Source: an uncultured Verrucomicrobiales bacterium | Lineage (GTDB): Bacteria > Verrucomicrobiota > Verrucomicrobiia > Verrucomicrobiales > Akkermansiaceae | NCBI GenBank assembly: GCA_937944055.1 | Contig: CALDZJ010000021.1 | Location: 22,088-86,087 of the forward strand | DNA: 64,000 nt | Direction: 5' to 3' | Shown here: positions 49,459-58,925 of the stretch, in pieces | Numbering within the stretch: the stretch's first letter is position 1 | Layout: each line of letters starts with the position of its first letter | Notes under the pieces: generated by a model | Database searches by the model: none | Told to the model about the DNA's origin: nothing | The model's input: only the letters and a program-made list of their open reading frames with translations | Position numbers and translations under genes: made by a program

Positions 49459-50736
49459 ATGTCGCAACCTGTCCGCACTCGCTTCGCCCCCTCACCGACC
49501 GGTTATCTCCATGTGGGAGGTGCCCGGACCGCGCTTTTTAATTGGCTCTATGCTAAGCACCACGGAGGCAGCTTTGTCCTCCGAGTGGAAGACACCGATG
49601 AGGCCCGTAATACTGAAGAAGCGCGCGCCGCGATCTTCGAGGGATTAGAGTGGCTAGGGCTGGATTGGGAGGGACCCGGGAATGAGGGCCAATGCGGACC
49701 ATACTACCAATCTCAACGTGGCGAGATTTACGAGGAGTGGTTTGAAAAACTGCGCGAGGCCGGACGAGTTTACCAAGATGACGGAGCATGGCGCTTCCGC
49801 TTTGAGCGTAAAGCGGTCACGATGCATGACCTCGTGTGTGGTGAGGTCACCATCGATTACCGTGATGAATCAAACACCCCAGACATGGTGGTGCGGCGCT
49901 CAGATGGCTCCTTTGTCTTTCACTATGTGAACGTGGTGGACGACCTCACGATGGGGATCACGCATGCAATTCGCGGGGAAGATCACCTGATGAATACGCC
50001 CAAGCACCTACAACTCTTCGAGGCCTTCGGCTCGGCTCCCCCAGCCTATGCGCACATTCCGCTCATTCTTAATGGTGATGGCTCTAAGATGTCAAAAAGG
50101 GATGAAGGCGCCGCACTGGGTGACTACCCAAAACTCGGCTATACAGCGGAGGCGGTGGTCAATTTCCTCGCTCTCCTTGGCTGGTCCCCGAAGGATGAGC
50201 AGGAGATTTTTTCAACAGCGGAATTGATCGAAAAATTCACGCTCGAGTCGGTGAACCGCTCACCGGCGCGCTTTGATCCAGAAAAATGTCGCTGGGTGAA
50301 TCAGCAACACCTTCTAAAGATGCCCGCCGAGGACTTCGTAACGGCTTGTCAATCGGAAGCCACTCCAGCGATGCTCCTCTCGATTCAGGAGAAGGTGTCT
50401 TTGCTCAATGAAGTGCCAGAAGCGGTGGCTTTTTATCTTCAAGATGATTACCCCTTCGACCCTGAGGCGCTGACAAAAGTGCAGGGAAACGCCCTCGCGG
50501 GACCACTTCTTAAAACGCTCTCCGAGACTTTTGCAAAGCTAGAGGACTGGACGCTGGCCAAGGCGAGCATCGCTGAAACCGCAAAGGCACAAGGAGCCAA
50601 GCCCGGGCAGCTCATGTTTCCTTTACGAGTCGCCCTTTCCGGGAAATCTGGGGGCCCAGATCTAGGCGCGATTCTCGAGATTCTTGGTCAAGCCGAGTGC
50701 GTGCGCCGGCTCACTCATTTCACGACACTTTTATAG
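49459..50736 (+). CDS. gltX: Glutamate--tRNA ligase
   Basis: VRTRFAPSPTGYLHVGGARTALFNWLYAKHHGGSFVLRVEDTDEARNTEEA; LNGDGSKMSKRDEGAALGDY (KMSKS-like). Confidence 0.96.
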   Translation: MSQPVRTRFAPSPTGYLHVGGARTALFNWLYAKHHGGSFVLRVEDTDEARNTEEARAAIFEGLEWLGLDWEGPGNEGQCGPYYQSQRGEIYEEWFEKLREAGRVYQDDGAWRFRFERKAVTMHDLVCGEVTIDYRDESNTPDMVVRRSDGSFVFHYVNVVDDLTMGITHAIRGEDHLMNTPKHLQLFEAFGSAPPAYAHIPLILNGDGSKMSKRDEGAALGDYPKLGYTAEAVVNFLALLGWSPKDEQEIFSTAELIEKFTLESVNRSPARFDPEKCRWVNQQHLLKMPAEDFVTACQSEATPAMLLSIQEKVSLLNEVPEAVAFYLQDDYPFDPEALTKVQGNALAGPLLKTLSETFAKLEDWTLAKASIAETAKAQGAKPGQLMFPLRVALSGKSGGPDLGAILEILGQAECVRRLTHFTTLL

Positions 50737-50737
50737 G

Positions 50738-51670
50738 ATGAACTATTTCACGCTCGATCAGATTAGCGAAGTCAACACGCTGAACGAAGGGGAGGAAAAG
50801 CCCGCACGCTACGCCGTAATCGGCAAGCCCGTCTCTCACTCACTCTCGCCACAACTCCACCAAGGAGCGCTCGATTCCCTCGATCAAGAGGCCCGCTACA
50901 TTCGCGTAGAGGTGGAGCGGGGGCAGGTTGCCGAGGCCTTCGAGAAACTGTATGCGGCGGGAATCAAGGGAATCAACGTCACGGTTCCTCATAAATTAGA
51001 AGCAGTAGAAGCCTGCCATCAGGTCGATCCGGCCGCCGCAAGCATGGGAGCCGTCAACACCATCGTTTTCGATGCTCAAGGCCAGCGCAGCGGATTTAAT
51101 ACAGATGGCCCCGGTTTCGCGCGCGCGATCCGGGAAGAATTCGGGGTAGATCTTAAGGATCTTAAAATCATCATTATCGGCGCGGGCGGCGGCGCGGGGC
51201 GAGCCATCGCGACTCAATGTGTCTTAGAAAATTGCCCCCAAATCATCTTAGCAAATCGCACGCTCGAAAAAATCGACTCGATGATGGGAGAGCTCCAACA
51301 ACTCAGCAATAGCGAAACGCTGGAGGGGCCGCGCGACCGGATTAGTACCATTTCACTCTCCGACCCTGCGCTGGAGGAAGCCATTGCAGCGAGCGAGCTG
51401 ATTATTAATACCACCTCGGTGGGCCTGAAGTCAGGAGACCCCTCTCCTTTCCCGAGCCATTGGGTGGAGCCCTATCACCTCGTCTATGACAGCATCTATC
51501 ATCCCTCGCGGACACGTTTGCTACGAGAGGCCGAGGGCCAAGGAGCCCGGATCGCGAATGGTTTATCTCTCCTGATTCACCAAGGCGCCCTCTCACTTGA
51601 ATACTGGCTGAATCGCGAAGTGCCGATCGAAGCGATGCGGCAGGGCGTGCTCGATGCAATCAAGGACTAG
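50738..51670 (+). CDS. aroE: Shikimate dehydrogenase
   Basis: YAVIGKPVSHSLSPQLHQGALDSL; GINVTVPHKLEAVEACHQVDPAAASMGAVNTIVF; GFNTDGPGFARAI; IIIGAGGGAGRAIA. Confidence 0.96.
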   Translation: MNYFTLDQISEVNTLNEGEEKPARYAVIGKPVSHSLSPQLHQGALDSLDQEARYIRVEVERGQVAEAFEKLYAAGIKGINVTVPHKLEAVEACHQVDPAAASMGAVNTIVFDAQGQRSGFNTDGPGFARAIREEFGVDLKDLKIIIIGAGGGAGRAIATQCVLENCPQIILANRTLEKIDSMMGELQQLSNSETLEGPRDRISTISLSDPALEEAIAASELIINTTSVGLKSGDPSPFPSHWVEPYHLVYDSIYHPSRTRLLREAEGQGARIANGLSLLIHQGALSLEYWLNREVPIEAMRQGVLDAIKD

Positions 51671-52817
51671 CCCAACCATTGTGGAGAAATTCCACAATTT
51701 CAAAAACCCCCTCGCTCCCCACTTGGGGATTATAGCGAACACGGACCGTGACTTTTTTGTTCTGAAAAGGAGGACGATCCGTGACAAAACTCCCGTAATT
51801 TAGCAGGAGTCTTAAATCACGATCGATGATCTTTCCGCGCTCCGCTTCTAGCGGGACATAGGCGAGAAAGAACTGATCGCTGGCTTCTCCTGAAATGACG
51901 TACCCGGAGTATGTCACTTTCCCAAACTCCTGATCATAGCTAGTTTTCTTACTAATGCGGCAGCGCAGCAGCACCTCATTCCGAGGCTTTTTTTCAGCAA
52001 CCTGAGCCACGCTCATCTGCGAGAGACCCAGCGAGGCATCCCAATCTAAAAGAAGCTTGTCATTGATGTGCACAAAGTAAGCCTCATAAGGCTCTCCATC
52101 GATTCGGCGCCCGTTCACCTTGAGAACTCCCCGCGTGTACGCCCCGGCCCCCTCAGAGGAGCGGATGAGCTTAGGCTGCCAACTAAAACCGGAGGTAGGA
52201 TTTGTCAGGCAGTCACTTCCCCAAAGCGCGGGATCTAAGTCACCCTCCGAGCGGCTTGGTGAATCTCTCACCAGCTTTGCGATTGTTTCCGCATCCGTCG
52301 CAGCATTTGCTTGCGCGATGATCTCCTCGACCTCAGCGAGAACCTGAAGCGAGTTATCATGAAACCAGCCCAAGGGCCCTTGACTCAAGTCAACTTCGCC
52401 GACCGTCCCGACAGATGAGCCCATTCCGGAGAGGTCGATCTCTTGGCGCGGATCATCTGAAAGCCACTTTGTCACGCCAATGATGATCGCTACGACGGAG
52501 ACGATCATCCCCGCGAGAATAATCCAAAGCCAGGAAGTGGACTTCCGTTTTGTCCCCCAAACATCATCCAGAACTTTCTCTTCTTCCTTCCCTTTTTGCA
52601 GTCTCCGGACTTGCTCAGCAACATCGACATGCCCCATTTCCACCTCTTCCTCTTCCATGCCCACGAGGAGGTCCTTCGCCTTTGCGAAGAGGGAATCTGC
52701 ATGAGCTTTCCCCTCTTCCTTAGTCTTCCCACCTTTCCTTCTCTTACGAACTTTGCGCGTGCGCCGCACCATTCCTTCTGGAGCATCGTCTCGGATTTCA
52801 TCGTCTGGTCCACTCAT
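51660..52817 (-). CDS. Single-TM hypothetical protein with basic N-terminal segment and periplasmic domain
   Basis: RRTRKVRKRRKGGKTKEEG; TM SWLWIILAGMIVSVVAIIIGVTKWL; C-terminal domain FVHINDKLLLDWDASLGL...VTVRVRYNPQVGSEGVFEIVEFLHNGW. Confidence 0.75.
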   Translation of the reverse strand: MSGPDDEIRDDAPEGMVRRTRKVRKRRKGGKTKEEGKAHADSLFAKAKDLLVGMEEEEVEMGHVDVAEQVRRLQKGKEEEKVLDDVWGTKRKSTSWLWIILAGMIVSVVAIIIGVTKWLSDDPRQEIDLSGMGSSVGTVGEVDLSQGPLGWFHDNSLQVLAEVEEIIAQANAATDAETIAKLVRDSPSRSEGDLDPALWGSDCLTNPTSGFSWQPKLIRSSEGAGAYTRGVLKVNGRRIDGEPYEAYFVHINDKLLLDWDASLGLSQMSVAQVAEKKPRNEVLLRCRISKKTSYDQEFGKVTYSGYVISGEASDQFFLAYVPLEAERGKIIDRDLRLLLNYGSFVTDRPPFQNKKVTVRVRYNPQVGSEGVFEIVEFLHNGWASP

Positions 52818-52838
52818 TTCAAAAAAGATCTTTTGTAA

Positions 52839-54191
52839 TTATTCTCCTAGCGGGACGGTGTCGCTTTCCTCCTCATTTACGAGACTATTTTGACGGTACT
52901 TCTGGATGGCTTGGCCAAACCACGAAACCCCGAGTATCTCTTTTAAGACCATCTTGCTCTCGCCTTGGGCATTTTTTTCCCAAGCTAAGGTGACATTGAT
53001 CCGCATCCCATTGGAAGGGTCTAGGGCCTTCGCCAGAATGGAGCCAAAAGGGGGCTCATCCGCCAGATGCTTCTCCCAAAGTTTCAAAAACTCTTGTCCC
53101 AATTCACTCTCGGTCCGGACCTCAACCTCTGGCGACTCGGTGACTCGATACTCATCCGCATCTTCGTAGAGAACTGGAGCGCGGTAAAAACTCAGATCAA
53201 AAGATTTGCCATCATCCTCCGTCTCACGCTTCCGCACGAGCAAGCGGAATTGTCCCTCTCGCCCGCCGAGTTCCGAGCGGAAACGAGACCACGAAATTGA
53301 GGAATACCGAGCGAAGTTTTCCCAGTCCAGTTTCCAGCCTTCGCCATCCCAGAGATGCACTGCTCCGAGGAGCTGCCCTTCTTCATCTTTCCAGATCGTT
53401 TCGATGCCAAAGTCCTTTTCCGAGAGTCTGATGACGTTTGTGGCGGCGATCTTGATGGATGATCGAGGGGCGATAAAAGGGTTCAAGCGATAGTGGTTGG
53501 CAAAGGACATGGCCAAATCAGCGGGGCTATGAATGAACTGCTCCCTCCCATTGTTGGTGGGATGATTAAGAAAGCGCTTAAAACTCCGAGAGACCTCGGG
53601 CAGGAATCGACGCAGGACTTGTTTTTTGATCACCTGCTCGTTGAGAACTTGTTGGTCTTCTTGCTCTTCACTTGGAGCACTCTTTTCTTCCCCTAAACGA
53701 AAGAGGAAAAAAATGATCGCAATGACACTGATCCAGCCCGCGAGAAATAAAATCAGGTTAAGATGCTTCTCTTTTTTAGGTCGCTTCTTCAAGCGCCGCA
53801 CCCGCCGAGACCCATCGGGGAGAATCGTCTCTTCATCACGGCTGCGATGAGATTCGACTGATTTTTCAGGCACTATTTCTTCTACCGGAGGGCTAACCAC
53901 TTGAATTTTCTCCAGCTCCAAAGCCTCGGGCGCCTCTCCCTTTCTCTTTGAAGTGACATTCCGGTGGATCAGCGCTTTTTTACTGTCCGGATTTCTACCG
54001 GGCACTCGAGGCACCTGAACCAGTGGAGAAGCCGCTGCGGCCCCATCACTCATCGTAGCCTCCGCACCGATCGTTGGCAGGCCGAATTTGTGATCGCATT
54101 GGCCACAAGTCACTCCCTCTTCAAGGGGGCCGTCACTTTGGACCATGGTCTGACAAGACGGACAGATAAAGACTCCCAATTTTTTGCTCAT
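52839..54191 (-). CDS. Zinc-ribbon, single-TM hypothetical protein
   Basis: N-term FICPSCQTMVQSDGPLEEGVTCGQCDHKF (CxxC...CxxC); RRVRRLKKRPKKEKH; TM NLILFLAGWISVIAIIFFLF; LGAVHLWDGEGWKLDWENFARY. Confidence 0.78.
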   Translation of the reverse strand: MSKKLGVFICPSCQTMVQSDGPLEEGVTCGQCDHKFGLPTIGAEATMSDGAAAASPLVQVPRVPGRNPDSKKALIHRNVTSKRKGEAPEALELEKIQVVSPPVEEIVPEKSVESHRSRDEETILPDGSRRVRRLKKRPKKEKHLNLILFLAGWISVIAIIFFLFRLGEEKSAPSEEQEDQQVLNEQVIKKQVLRRFLPEVSRSFKRFLNHPTNNGREQFIHSPADLAMSFANHYRLNPFIAPRSSIKIAATNVIRLSEKDFGIETIWKDEEGQLLGAVHLWDGEGWKLDWENFARYSSISWSRFRSELGGREGQFRLLVRKRETEDDGKSFDLSFYRAPVLYEDADEYRVTESPEVEVRTESELGQEFLKLWEKHLADEPPFGSILAKALDPSNGMRINVTLAWEKNAQGESKMVLKEILGVSWFGQAIQKYRQNSLVNEEESDTVPLGE

Positions 54192-54234
54192 TCAGTTCCT
54201 AAGACAAGAGCTTGTATGACTTAGGCCCTATCCG

Positions 54235-55995
54235 TCAATCTTGCGGATTCGAAAAAAGCGACTGCGTGGCCTTCTCGACGAGAAGAGCCGCGAGACTCTC
54301 AGTCGCATGATCCAGATCTTCCACCGCCTTTTTAAGCTGAGCCACCTCTCGCTTCTCAATGGCCCCGATGACCTGATCCCGAGCCTCCTTGATTTGAGCA
54401 ATCTCCCCTTCCTCCAAAACACTTCCAGCCTCAGACAAAGCCACCTCTACCGCCGGAAGCAGCTCATCCGCCTTGAGCCGGGCCTCCTCGAAGACCCGCG
54501 CATTCATATCCTCAAAAGCATGCTCCACACTCTCGCTCACCATTTGCTCCACCTTAGCCTCATTCACATCCACCGCCGCACTTCCCACCTCGATGACTAG
54601 GTCTTCATTCGTTGCCAGATCTCTTGCCAAGACCGAAAGAATTCCATCGGCATCGATCCTAAATTCCACCCCCACACGCGCTTGTCCCCGGCGAGCTGGC
54701 TGAAATGGGACCTCAAACGATCCTAGCTCCCAATTATCCTCCGCCAACTCACGCTCGCCTTGTAAGACCCGCACCTTCATGGATCGCTGTCCATCAGCGG
54801 CATTTGTAAACATTTCACCAGCTTTGCAGGGAATGGTGGTATTTCGCGCAATGAGAACATTCATCAAACCCCCCATCGTCTCGATCCCCAAACTCAAGGG
54901 AGTCACGTCAAGAAGAAGCACCTCACGCACCGTTCCCGCTAAAATCCCGGCCTGAATCGCCGCGCCTCGGGCAATCGCCTCATCAGGATGCTGGCTCAAG
55001 TCTGGTTCACGTTGGAAAACCCTCCTTACGCGCTCCTTCACCGCTGGAATCCTGCTGCTCCCACCCACCATCACCACCGCATCGAGCTCGCTCGGATCCA
55101 CCCCAGCATCCAACATCGCACGCCGGCACGACGACTCCATCCGATCCAAAAACGGGGCCATCATTTTCTCAAAATCCTCCAAGCTCACTTCAATCTCACC
55201 CGTAAAAGGCATTCGAAACATCCCCTCCGTCTCGTCACTGAGAACATGCTTCAGCCGTCTGGCCTCATTGATAAAGCGGACTTTTTCCAAGTCCTCGAGC
55301 GCTCCCCAACTCAGCCCCAACTTACCCACCGCATCTTGCGCAAGAGCATCATCAAAGTCATCCCCGCCCAACTGCGTATCGCCCGCCGTTGCCGACACTT
55401 CAAAGACGCCCTCCCGCATCTCCAAAATAGAAACATCAAAGGTCCCTCCTCCTAAATCAAACACCGCCACCTTCGCTCGCTCATCCAGGCGATCTAAACC
55501 ATAGGAAAGCGCCGCTGCGGTCGGCTCACTCACAATACGCACCACCTCCAAGCCCGCCACCTCACCAGCCTTCTTGGTCGCCGCCCGTTGGGCATCGTGA
55601 AAGTAAGCAGGCACAGTAATCACAGCCTTATTTACCGAGGTCTCCAGACGCTTCTCCGCCACCGCCTTCAACGACCTTAAAATCTCTGCGGAAACCTCCT
55701 CGGGAGTCACCTCACCAGCCGAGGTCTGTAAAACCCCCCTCCCAAGCAAGCGCCCACCGGACTCCTCGACGCGACGACCCATCAAGCTCTTCACACTCGT
55801 CAGAACCTCATCCACCCCGCTCCTCCGCAAGGCCTCGTGCCCCACTTCAATCTCCCCATCGACTCCATACCAAACCGCACTTGGAAGCAAGGTTCGCCCC
55901 TCTTGATCAGCTAACAAAATCGGAAACCCGGAATCGACCACCGCCACGGCCGACTGGGTCGTCCCCAGATCAATCCCTACAATCACCTCACTCAT
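54235..55995 (-). CDS. hscA: Hsp70 family chaperone, HscA-like
   Basis: [137 protein letters not shown]. Confidence 0.92.
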   Translation of the reverse strand: MSEVIVGIDLGTTQSAVAVVDSGFPILLADQEGRTLLPSAVWYGVDGEIEVGHEALRRSGVDEVLTSVKSLMGRRVEESGGRLLGRGVLQTSAGEVTPEEVSAEILRSLKAVAEKRLETSVNKAVITVPAYFHDAQRAATKKAGEVAGLEVVRIVSEPTAAALSYGLDRLDERAKVAVFDLGGGTFDVSILEMREGVFEVSATAGDTQLGGDDFDDALAQDAVGKLGLSWGALEDLEKVRFINEARRLKHVLSDETEGMFRMPFTGEIEVSLEDFEKMMAPFLDRMESSCRRAMLDAGVDPSELDAVVMVGGSSRIPAVKERVRRVFQREPDLSQHPDEAIARGAAIQAGILAGTVREVLLLDVTPLSLGIETMGGLMNVLIARNTTIPCKAGEMFTNAADGQRSMKVRVLQGERELAEDNWELGSFEVPFQPARRGQARVGVEFRIDADGILSVLARDLATNEDLVIEVGSAAVDVNEAKVEQMVSESVEHAFEDMNARVFEEARLKADELLPAVEVALSEAGSVLEEGEIAQIKEARDQVIGAIEKREVAQLKKAVEDLDHATESLAALLVEKATQSLFSNPQD

Positions 55996-56015
55996 GAATC
56001 CAAATAACGGGAAAA

Positions 56016-56582
56016 TCAACCAGCGAGCAAGGCCTCAAAAATCTTTCCCGTCGCTTCGCGCAACTGCCCCATCCACTTGCCTAGAAATAAAAGCGCTCGA
56101 TAAGCTTCCTCCATCTCTGCCAAACAATTCTCCCAGCCTCGTTGATCAAACTCCGGAAATCGCTCTCGCTGACGCTCCTCCAAATCCCCCACCGCCGTCG
56201 TCAATTCCTCAAGCTTCCTTTTCAAAACCGGAACCTGAGCATCCAGCACCGCCTTCCCCAAAACGCTTCTCGCTCTCTCTCGCTCAGAAACAAAAGACCT
56301 CACCTCCTCCAGCACCGCTGCCACCGGAGAAAACAAATCCATGATCTCCGCGGGCACGCTCCCTCGGCCAGCTAAATCAGCTCCAGACAGTTCAAGCGCA
56401 ACCTTCAATCGCGACACCGGAACTTTCAGTAAGTCCCCAGCCTTAGAAATTTCGGAAAACTCCTCAGCATCGCCACCCGCATCTGGATGAGCCGATTTCG
56501 CGAGCTGTCGCAATTCCTCTTCCAGTTCACTGGCATTCAGATCCAGTTTTCGAGGCAGTCCAATTCGAGAGAAAGGATCCAT
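56016..56582 (-). CDS. hscB: HscB-like J-domain co-chaperone
   Basis: [51 protein letters not shown] (HPD motif), located next to hscA. Start ATG overlaps iscA stop (TAATG). Confidence 0.78.
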   Translation of the reverse strand: MDPFSRIGLPRKLDLNASELEEELRQLAKSAHPDAGGDAEEFSEISKAGDLLKVPVSRLKVALELSGADLAGRGSVPAEIMDLFSPVAAVLEEVRSFVSERERARSVLGKAVLDAQVPVLKRKLEELTTAVGDLEERQRERFPEFDQRGWENCLAEMEEAYRALLFLGKWMGQLREATGKIFEALLAG

Positions 56583-56938
56583 TAAGCTGCAAAACTTTCG
56601 CCACACGAACAAGTCACCACCGCATTGGGATTGCTCACCTTAAAACCACCTTGTTGAAGATCATCCGAATAGTCCAACTCACTCCCACTCACAAAAAGCG
56701 CACTTTTGGGATCGATCACAACATCGACCCCATTACTAGAAACCATGATATCTCTATCCCGTGGACCATCTACCAAATCCATCTGATATTGCAAACCACT
56801 GCAGCCCCCGCCCACTACCGCGATGCGCAGTGCCCCGTCTTCCTTCCCCTGCTTCTCCCACAGCCCTAGAAGATGCTGAGATGCTCCATCTAGGACTCTC
56901 ACCAATTTTTCGTTTCCGATTGTATATCCACCCTTCAC
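56582..56938 (-). CDS. iscA: IscA/ErpA-type Fe-S assembly protein (HesB family)
   Basis: LRIAVVGGGCSGLQYQMDLVDGPRDRDIMVSSNGVDVVIDPKSALFVSGSELDYSDDLQQGGFKVSNPNAVVTCSCGESFAA (C...CSCG). Confidence 0.94.
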   Translation of the reverse strand: MKGGYTIGNEKLVRVLDGASQHLLGLWEKQGKEDGALRIAVVGGGCSGLQYQMDLVDGPRDRDIMVSSNGVDVVIDPKSALFVSGSELDYSDDLQQGGFKVSNPNAVVTCSCGESFAA

Positions 56939-57079
56939 GCTGCCCCAGACCCTAGCAGATCGGCCCTCCTCCGCAACACCTGATCGAAAAAGTCCTCATC
57001 CATCAAAAAAAATCACCCGTAAACTTTCTAGTTGAATCAAAGTTCAAAAACGGCCAAATTTCCCTATCAAATAACCATC

Positions 57080-58150
57080 ATGAAGATCCCCTCCCTCATC
57101 CTCACAAGCGCTCTCACCCTTTCATTGGGAGCTGATACCGTCTACACGGTCCCCCAAGGTTACACAAAAGTAACAATCGCCGCAGCTCCAAGCGCTGGCT
57201 CAACCAGCCTCACCGCAATTTCTGCCACCCTCCTGAACGAGCTGGCCTTCTCAGGCGCTGCGACGATCGACTCAGCGAGCTTCGATGCTGACCCGGACGA
57301 CAACCCGCAAACCGTCGACGGCGTTCAAGAAGTCTCCGTTTCCGGGGTAACTTGGACCGAGGGACAATGGACGAATGAACCTCACGTGGTTTATGTCGCA
57401 GATGGAAATGATGCTGAGCAAGCCTTCCTCATCTCTAGTCACACCACCACCGGGGAAATCACCCTCTCTACCCCCTTCGATCTCACAAGATCGACCGATC
57501 ATGACAAGGACGCCAGCACTCCAGACCAAGCGCGCTTCCCCTCCTCCACAAACCTGAAAATCCGCCCCGCAAATACTCTGCAAAGCATCTTCACCACTCA
57601 AATTAGCGACTTTGCAGGTGATGATCGGATCTTCGTCTGGACAGGCTCCGAGTGGACCTCTTTTCTGAGAAATGGCTTCGGGAACTGGGCCCCAGCAACA
57701 AGCCCCTTCGGTAATGCCAATGATACCGTAATTTTCCCCGATGAGGGCATGTTTATCCTCCGGACCGCTACCACAGACATTACTCTCACACTTTTCGGAG
57801 AAGTCCCCGCCGTCAACCAGATCACCAACCTCCAACAACAAGCACTTCTCTCCAGCCGTATTCCCATTGACACCACTCTCAGCGGACTCGGTCTCAATAA
57901 CTCTGACTGGAACCCCGATGACCGCGCCTTCATCTGGAATGGCACCGAGTGGGTCGGCTACTTCGTAAACGGCTTGGGTAATTGGGCCCCTGATACAAAT
58001 CCCTTCGGAAACTCAAATGACCTGCTTATCGAGGCTAACTCAGCCGTCTTTGTCACCCGCGAAGCTTCGATTTCAGACGCTGCCGACGCTGCCGTTATCA
58101 CACCGCTCAATTACAATCCATTTGAACCAACGAGTGAGATCGGCCAATAG
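57080..58150 (+). CDS. TIGR02597-like secreted protein with internal repeated module
   Basis: Signal MKIPSLILTSALTLSLGADTVYTVPQGY; repeat DDRIFVWTGSEWTSFLRNGFGNWAPATSPFGNANDTVIFPDEGMFI / DDRAFIWNGTEWVGYFVNGLGNWAPDTNPFGNSNDLLIEANSAVFV. Confidence 0.75.
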   Translation: MKIPSLILTSALTLSLGADTVYTVPQGYTKVTIAAAPSAGSTSLTAISATLLNELAFSGAATIDSASFDADPDDNPQTVDGVQEVSVSGVTWTEGQWTNEPHVVYVADGNDAEQAFLISSHTTTGEITLSTPFDLTRSTDHDKDASTPDQARFPSSTNLKIRPANTLQSIFTTQISDFAGDDRIFVWTGSEWTSFLRNGFGNWAPATSPFGNANDTVIFPDEGMFILRTATTDITLTLFGEVPAVNQITNLQQQALLSSRIPIDTTLSGLGLNNSDWNPDDRAFIWNGTEWVGYFVNGLGNWAPDTNPFGNSNDLLIEANSAVFVTREASISDAADAAVITPLNYNPFEPTSEIGQ

Positions 58151-58218
58151 GAAAGCACACTCCTCGCTCACAAACTCTAAGCTCACTTAAATTAACAAAA
58201 TTCACACACCATTCATTA

Positions 58219-58872
58219 ATGAAACGACATTCCGCACTTCTTCTCTTATCATCAGCGCACCTTTCCAGCGCTGCAGTCGTCACCATCGGGGCTAGCTCAT
58301 TTTCTAACTTTTTCGACGCTGAAGGAGTAAACCTACCGGTAGATTCTAGAGTCCAGATTGGCTTCTTTTCCGGATTAACAGTCGTCCGAGATGGCGATGG
58401 ACGGCAAGCCAACGGACCAGCAAGCTTCACCCAAGAAGACTGGGATACTTTCACTCCTTTCGATGAGACACTCTTCGGTACTTTTGATGCCGATGGCGAT
58501 GCCGGAAGCGATTTCGACTCTGTCTTAAGCGCCAGCTACACCTTCGATACCGACTCAGTTGACGGTCTCGAGTTCCTCGCCTTCATCGGCTTCAGAATCT
58601 TTGACACCACCAGTGACGACCTCGCCGGAGCGATGTTCAACACCGTCGCCAGAACCGTCTCCACTTGGGAATTTACGGATCCCTCCATCGTGACCAATCA
58701 GCCCCCGTCTCCCAGCATCCCTCTCCCCGAGCAAACCCCTGCCGGAACCGTTTTCTGGGAGGATAATGACAACCCATTCCGCACTAGCATTTCCCCCATC
58801 CCAGAGCCCAGCACTGGCCTCACACTCCTTCTCGGCACCAGCCTCCTTCTTGGATCACGCCGCCGGAAGTAG
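58219..58872 (+). CDS. PEP-CTERM sorting domain-containing secreted protein
   Basis: Signal MKRHSALLLLSSAHLSSAAV; C-term IPEPSTGLTLLLGTSLLLGSRRRK. Confidence 0.9.
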   Translation: MKRHSALLLLSSAHLSSAAVVTIGASSFSNFFDAEGVNLPVDSRVQIGFFSGLTVVRDGDGRQANGPASFTQEDWDTFTPFDETLFGTFDADGDAGSDFDSVLSASYTFDTDSVDGLEFLAFIGFRIFDTTSDDLAGAMFNTVARTVSTWEFTDPSIVTNQPPSPSIPLPEQTPAGTVFWEDNDNPFRTSISPIPEPSTGLTLLLGTSLLLGSRRRK

Positions 58873-58890
58873 TTCCTTCCCTCTTTTTCA

Positions 58891-58925
58891 AAAAGCCTCC
58901 GCCCCTCGGGTCGGGGGCTTTTTTT
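58891..58925. terminator. Bidirectional rho-independent terminator between convergent genes
   Basis: AAAAAGCCTCCGCCCCTCGGGTCGGGGGCTTTTTTTATT; T-run abuts the stop of the convergent helicase gene. Confidence 0.75.
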
